A stretch of DNA of 29,141 nucleotides, taken from the NCBI GenBank assembly GCA_019648995.1, contig BLXT01005617.1:3034857-3063997 (forward strand). Direction: 5' to 3'. Under the pieces are notes generated by a model. It worked only from the letters and a program-made list of their open reading frames with translations, ran no database searches and had not been told where the DNA came from. Both the position numbers and the translations under genes were made by a program. The DNA is from Plakobranchus ocellatus (taxonomy: Eukaryota; Mollusca; Gastropoda; Plakobranchidae). This document shows positions 26,775 through 29,141 of the stretch, one piece after another; the first letter of the stretch is position 1; each line of letters begins with the position of its first letter.

Positions 26775-29022
26775 AAACAATACCACAGCAACTAAATTTT
26801 ATTGTATTTATTAACGGCATTATGAAAGCTACAAACTTGTTATTGTAACGTCATAAATGGAAAATTGCAAAGTAAAAAAAGCAGATGGGAAGATTAAGCT
26901 ACTACATAAATAGTTTTGTTATTAATGCTACAAAATTTGGTGAGCTAAAAGACATACTTCTTGCCATTCCTACATTAAAATTTGAAAAAAATCATACGCG
27001 TCAATTTTAATTTTTGACTTTGTAAAATATGTCGGCCAGTGTATATTGTTACTTATAACTTCCATGATTTTCTTCTACAGTAAAAAAATAATTACTTGAA
27101 CTATTAATTTTGTTCTTGCTTGAACAATCCAACTGTCTTATCTGTTTCATCTTAGCTTCAAATAAGTACAAAATATTTTTCATAGTTTTGTTTTGTGATG
27201 AAAAGAAAATAACATGAAAACCGAAAATACACTCAAGTTAACAGTCGAACATGCTACCTGCGCAAAGGTCGGGCTGACTTTATGCTGACCTCAGTCAGAA
27301 GGTGCCGGCCTTACAAATTAAAAATGCTAGCTATAGGCATGCTGTGTACAGTTTATTATGGTAAAATATTTTCAAATTAAGGAAAAATAAACAATTCTGA
27401 ATTACAACATGACCCTTCATCTTTCCCAACAGAGAAAGCTTTTCACCTTATTATTTACGTTATTTGGATCTACAACCTGTGTCAAATACTTTCTAGATGC
27501 ACACTTGACCTCAATGATGGGGAGTATGAAATGAAAGAGATTTTTCAAAAATTTCATCGCCTAGATGGAACACAAGTGAAAAATTTGAAGCTAGCAAAAG
27601 ATTCCTGGTGCTATTGGTGAGATATTTGATAGGCAAAGGCTCTGCATTTTACAGCTGCTTGTAAATTCTGTTGCTCATAGAGAAAGATGTTATTTTCATT
27701 ACTAAGTCAGATGTTTAGTAATCACCTTAGCAAAGTAGATGCAAAGGCCTTCAATAAACTTCCAACTGTCTCAATTCAAGCCAATCATGAATATGTGATT
27801 GTGACTCTAGTCTAAATTTTATTATATGAATAACCAATGTGATTTCTTGGTTTTTGACATATTCACAGAATTTAACAACTAGATCGGAAAGGATGAAATA
27901 ATTCACCGACCACTTCTAACTGATTGATCTAAAACCAAAATTTGTTAAGGATCAGAAAGAAAAAAAAAAGCATGGGGAGCAATGCAATGTAACATTTGAC
28001 TCAAAAGAAATAACAAAAAAAACATTTAAGCATGCTATGAATTTTCCATTAAGCTCATTTTTAAAAATGAATTTGCAATTTTCCCAGAGTGTATTTCTGC
28101 CCAGAAAAAAAAAAAGAAAGTAAATTTTTAGCTTATTTAAGGTCTTAAAATAATTTTTTAACTTTGAACTTTAAAAGATCACATAAGGCCCATTCAAACT
28201 CTTAATCACCATCACCTTTTTTCACTATAAATATTAAATCATCTCTCAATCCTGTGCTCTAACCTTTCAATCAATCCACACAAAAAAACTCTGTCTTTCT
28301 TTATTTAAACATTCAATTTTGGAATGCATCCACTAACTTGGAAATTGATTTACATCTGTCATTTTTTGTTCTCAATTTGTATCTGCACATTGCAGTCATT
28401 GAACTAAAAATAGATGGAATGAACAGACTGCCGCAGGAGTGGCTTTGGCAATAAAGTGGCCACTCTGGCATTTGGAGCCCACAGTTATCACCTAGCACTA
28501 AGTGGAGCTCTCATACGAGTGTATTTGTCTGCCAAAATGTATTTGCAAGAGCGCTTTTGCCTGTACAAATTAATATACTGCACTAACCTACATGTTGAAT
28601 ATTCTGTCATATTATATTTTTGAATTTACAACTTTTTAAATTAATCCATATTTTTTGCTTGCTCTCTGTCATTCTTGTTCTTTCCCTCTTCCTATCTGTT
28701 TATTTTTCTTTTTCTCTTTCCCCCTCTCTCTCTCTCTCTCTCTTTCAATTAATTTTTATTTATAACAATAGCCTTTCTCAATATAATTTTCTACTTTGCT
28801 TAATTTAATTTAAATATTACTTATAACTTTTTGCTCTGGCTTTTGCTTCATATTGAAAAATAGAAAATTAGACCTTTTGACATTGATATTAATCTGTGCA
28901 TTACTATACTTCAATTATGTATTGTTAAAGGCCAAATAAAAAGGGCCTTATGCCTATTTTGTGACAGTTATAAAATGAAAGTCAATCTATCTATCAATCT
29001 CTCTCCCTCTCTCTCTTTTCAG
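26775..29022. other. Right flank, no confirmed gene
   Basis: AT-rich intergenic or intronic DNA. It includes a 79-codon plus-strand open frame without an ATG start (27381-27620), a CT array near 28723-28743 and a short AAGGCC/GGCCTT hairpin at about 28930-28950. I see no tRNA or conserved exon. Confidence 0.5.
28723..28743. repeat. Short (CT)n microsatellite
   Basis: About ten CT units in a generally pyrimidine-rich stretch. Confidence 0.85.
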
Positions 29023-29141
29023 CCTTCTCCCTCTGACTGATTTACAGTTCAGTATTGTTTTTGAACACCAGAGAAAGGACCACAATGTAATGAAGAACAA
29101 CTTTGCAGGTCCCCCTATCATGAAGGATGAGGTGCAAGCAG
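29023..29141 (+). CDS. Possible partial exon of an unidentified neighbouring gene
   Basis: A CT-rich tract ending TCTCTTTTCAG at 29022 precedes an open frame to the window edge: LLPLTDLQFSIVFEHQRKDH and then NVMKNNFAGPPIMKDEVQA. A second acceptor (TTTACAG) ends at 29047 in the same frame and would start the exon at FSIVFEH. The base composition is richer in GC than its surroundings and the residues look protein-like. I do not recognise the family, and the length (about 39 codons) is compatible with chance. Confidence 0.35.

Noticed and set aside
28411..28475. Plus-strand acceptor (TTGCAG) followed by a short frame IELKIDGMNRLPQEWLWQ
   Set aside because: It reaches a stop after 18 residues without a good donor, so it cannot be supported as an exon.

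Overview
This is an AT-rich, intron-rich animal nuclear sequence. The clear content is one large multi-exon gene on the minus strand, SCAPER (S-phase cyclin A-associated protein in the endoplasmic reticulum). I rebuilt 23 coding exons (22 firmly, plus a 15-base candidate microexon). Every junction keeps the reading frame, and the predicted protein follows vertebrate SCAPER in order over about 1,168 residues. The divergence from vertebrates, small-to-medium introns, triplet and GA arrays and the repeat motifs suggest a lophotrochozoan, most likely a mollusc (perhaps a gastropod). That placement is inference.

Layout, following the gene from right to left. A GC-richer patch at about 25540-25730 is the best candidate for the SCAPER promoter and 5' untranslated exon. 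The first coding exon is at 24894-25058. The N-terminal regulatory half (SCAPER_N domain, SWADKV and EGWETVQRGR motifs, Ser/Thr-rich linker) runs to about 18.5 kb. The Glu/Lys/Arg-rich coiled coil spans about 17.8-9.1 kb. A C2H2-type zinc finger is split over exons at 9119-9277 and 8374-8475. The alpha-helical C-terminal region begins at about 7.0 kb and continues to the last visible exon, 4283-4557. The last roughly 300 residues expected from the human protein are not in the window, so positions 1-4282 are probably part of a long intron. That intron holds a compound GGA/GGT/AGT triplet array.

To the right of SCAPER, on the plus strand and divergently oriented, lies a reading frame at 26097-26474. 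It has paired CxxC motifs spaced like the N-terminal zinc-binding region of RAG1 and of the RAG1-N-like proteins of molluscan mobile elements. The same frame carries two stops downstream, so it may be a relic. At the extreme right edge a plus-strand open segment behind a good splice acceptor may be an exon of a neighbouring gene; I do not recognise it.

Intronic mobile-element traces: a 636-base candidate MITE with terminal inverted repeats and a 4-base target duplication (14669-15304); a pair of 19-base inverted repeats bounding about 870 bases (22895-23766); and a dispersed-repeat-like GC island (about 21660-21940). I saw no tRNA, rRNA, CRISPR array, bacterial-type operon or viral genome. 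Apart from the microexon, the RAG1-N-like frame and the MITE, the window looks like an ordinary housekeeping gene locus.
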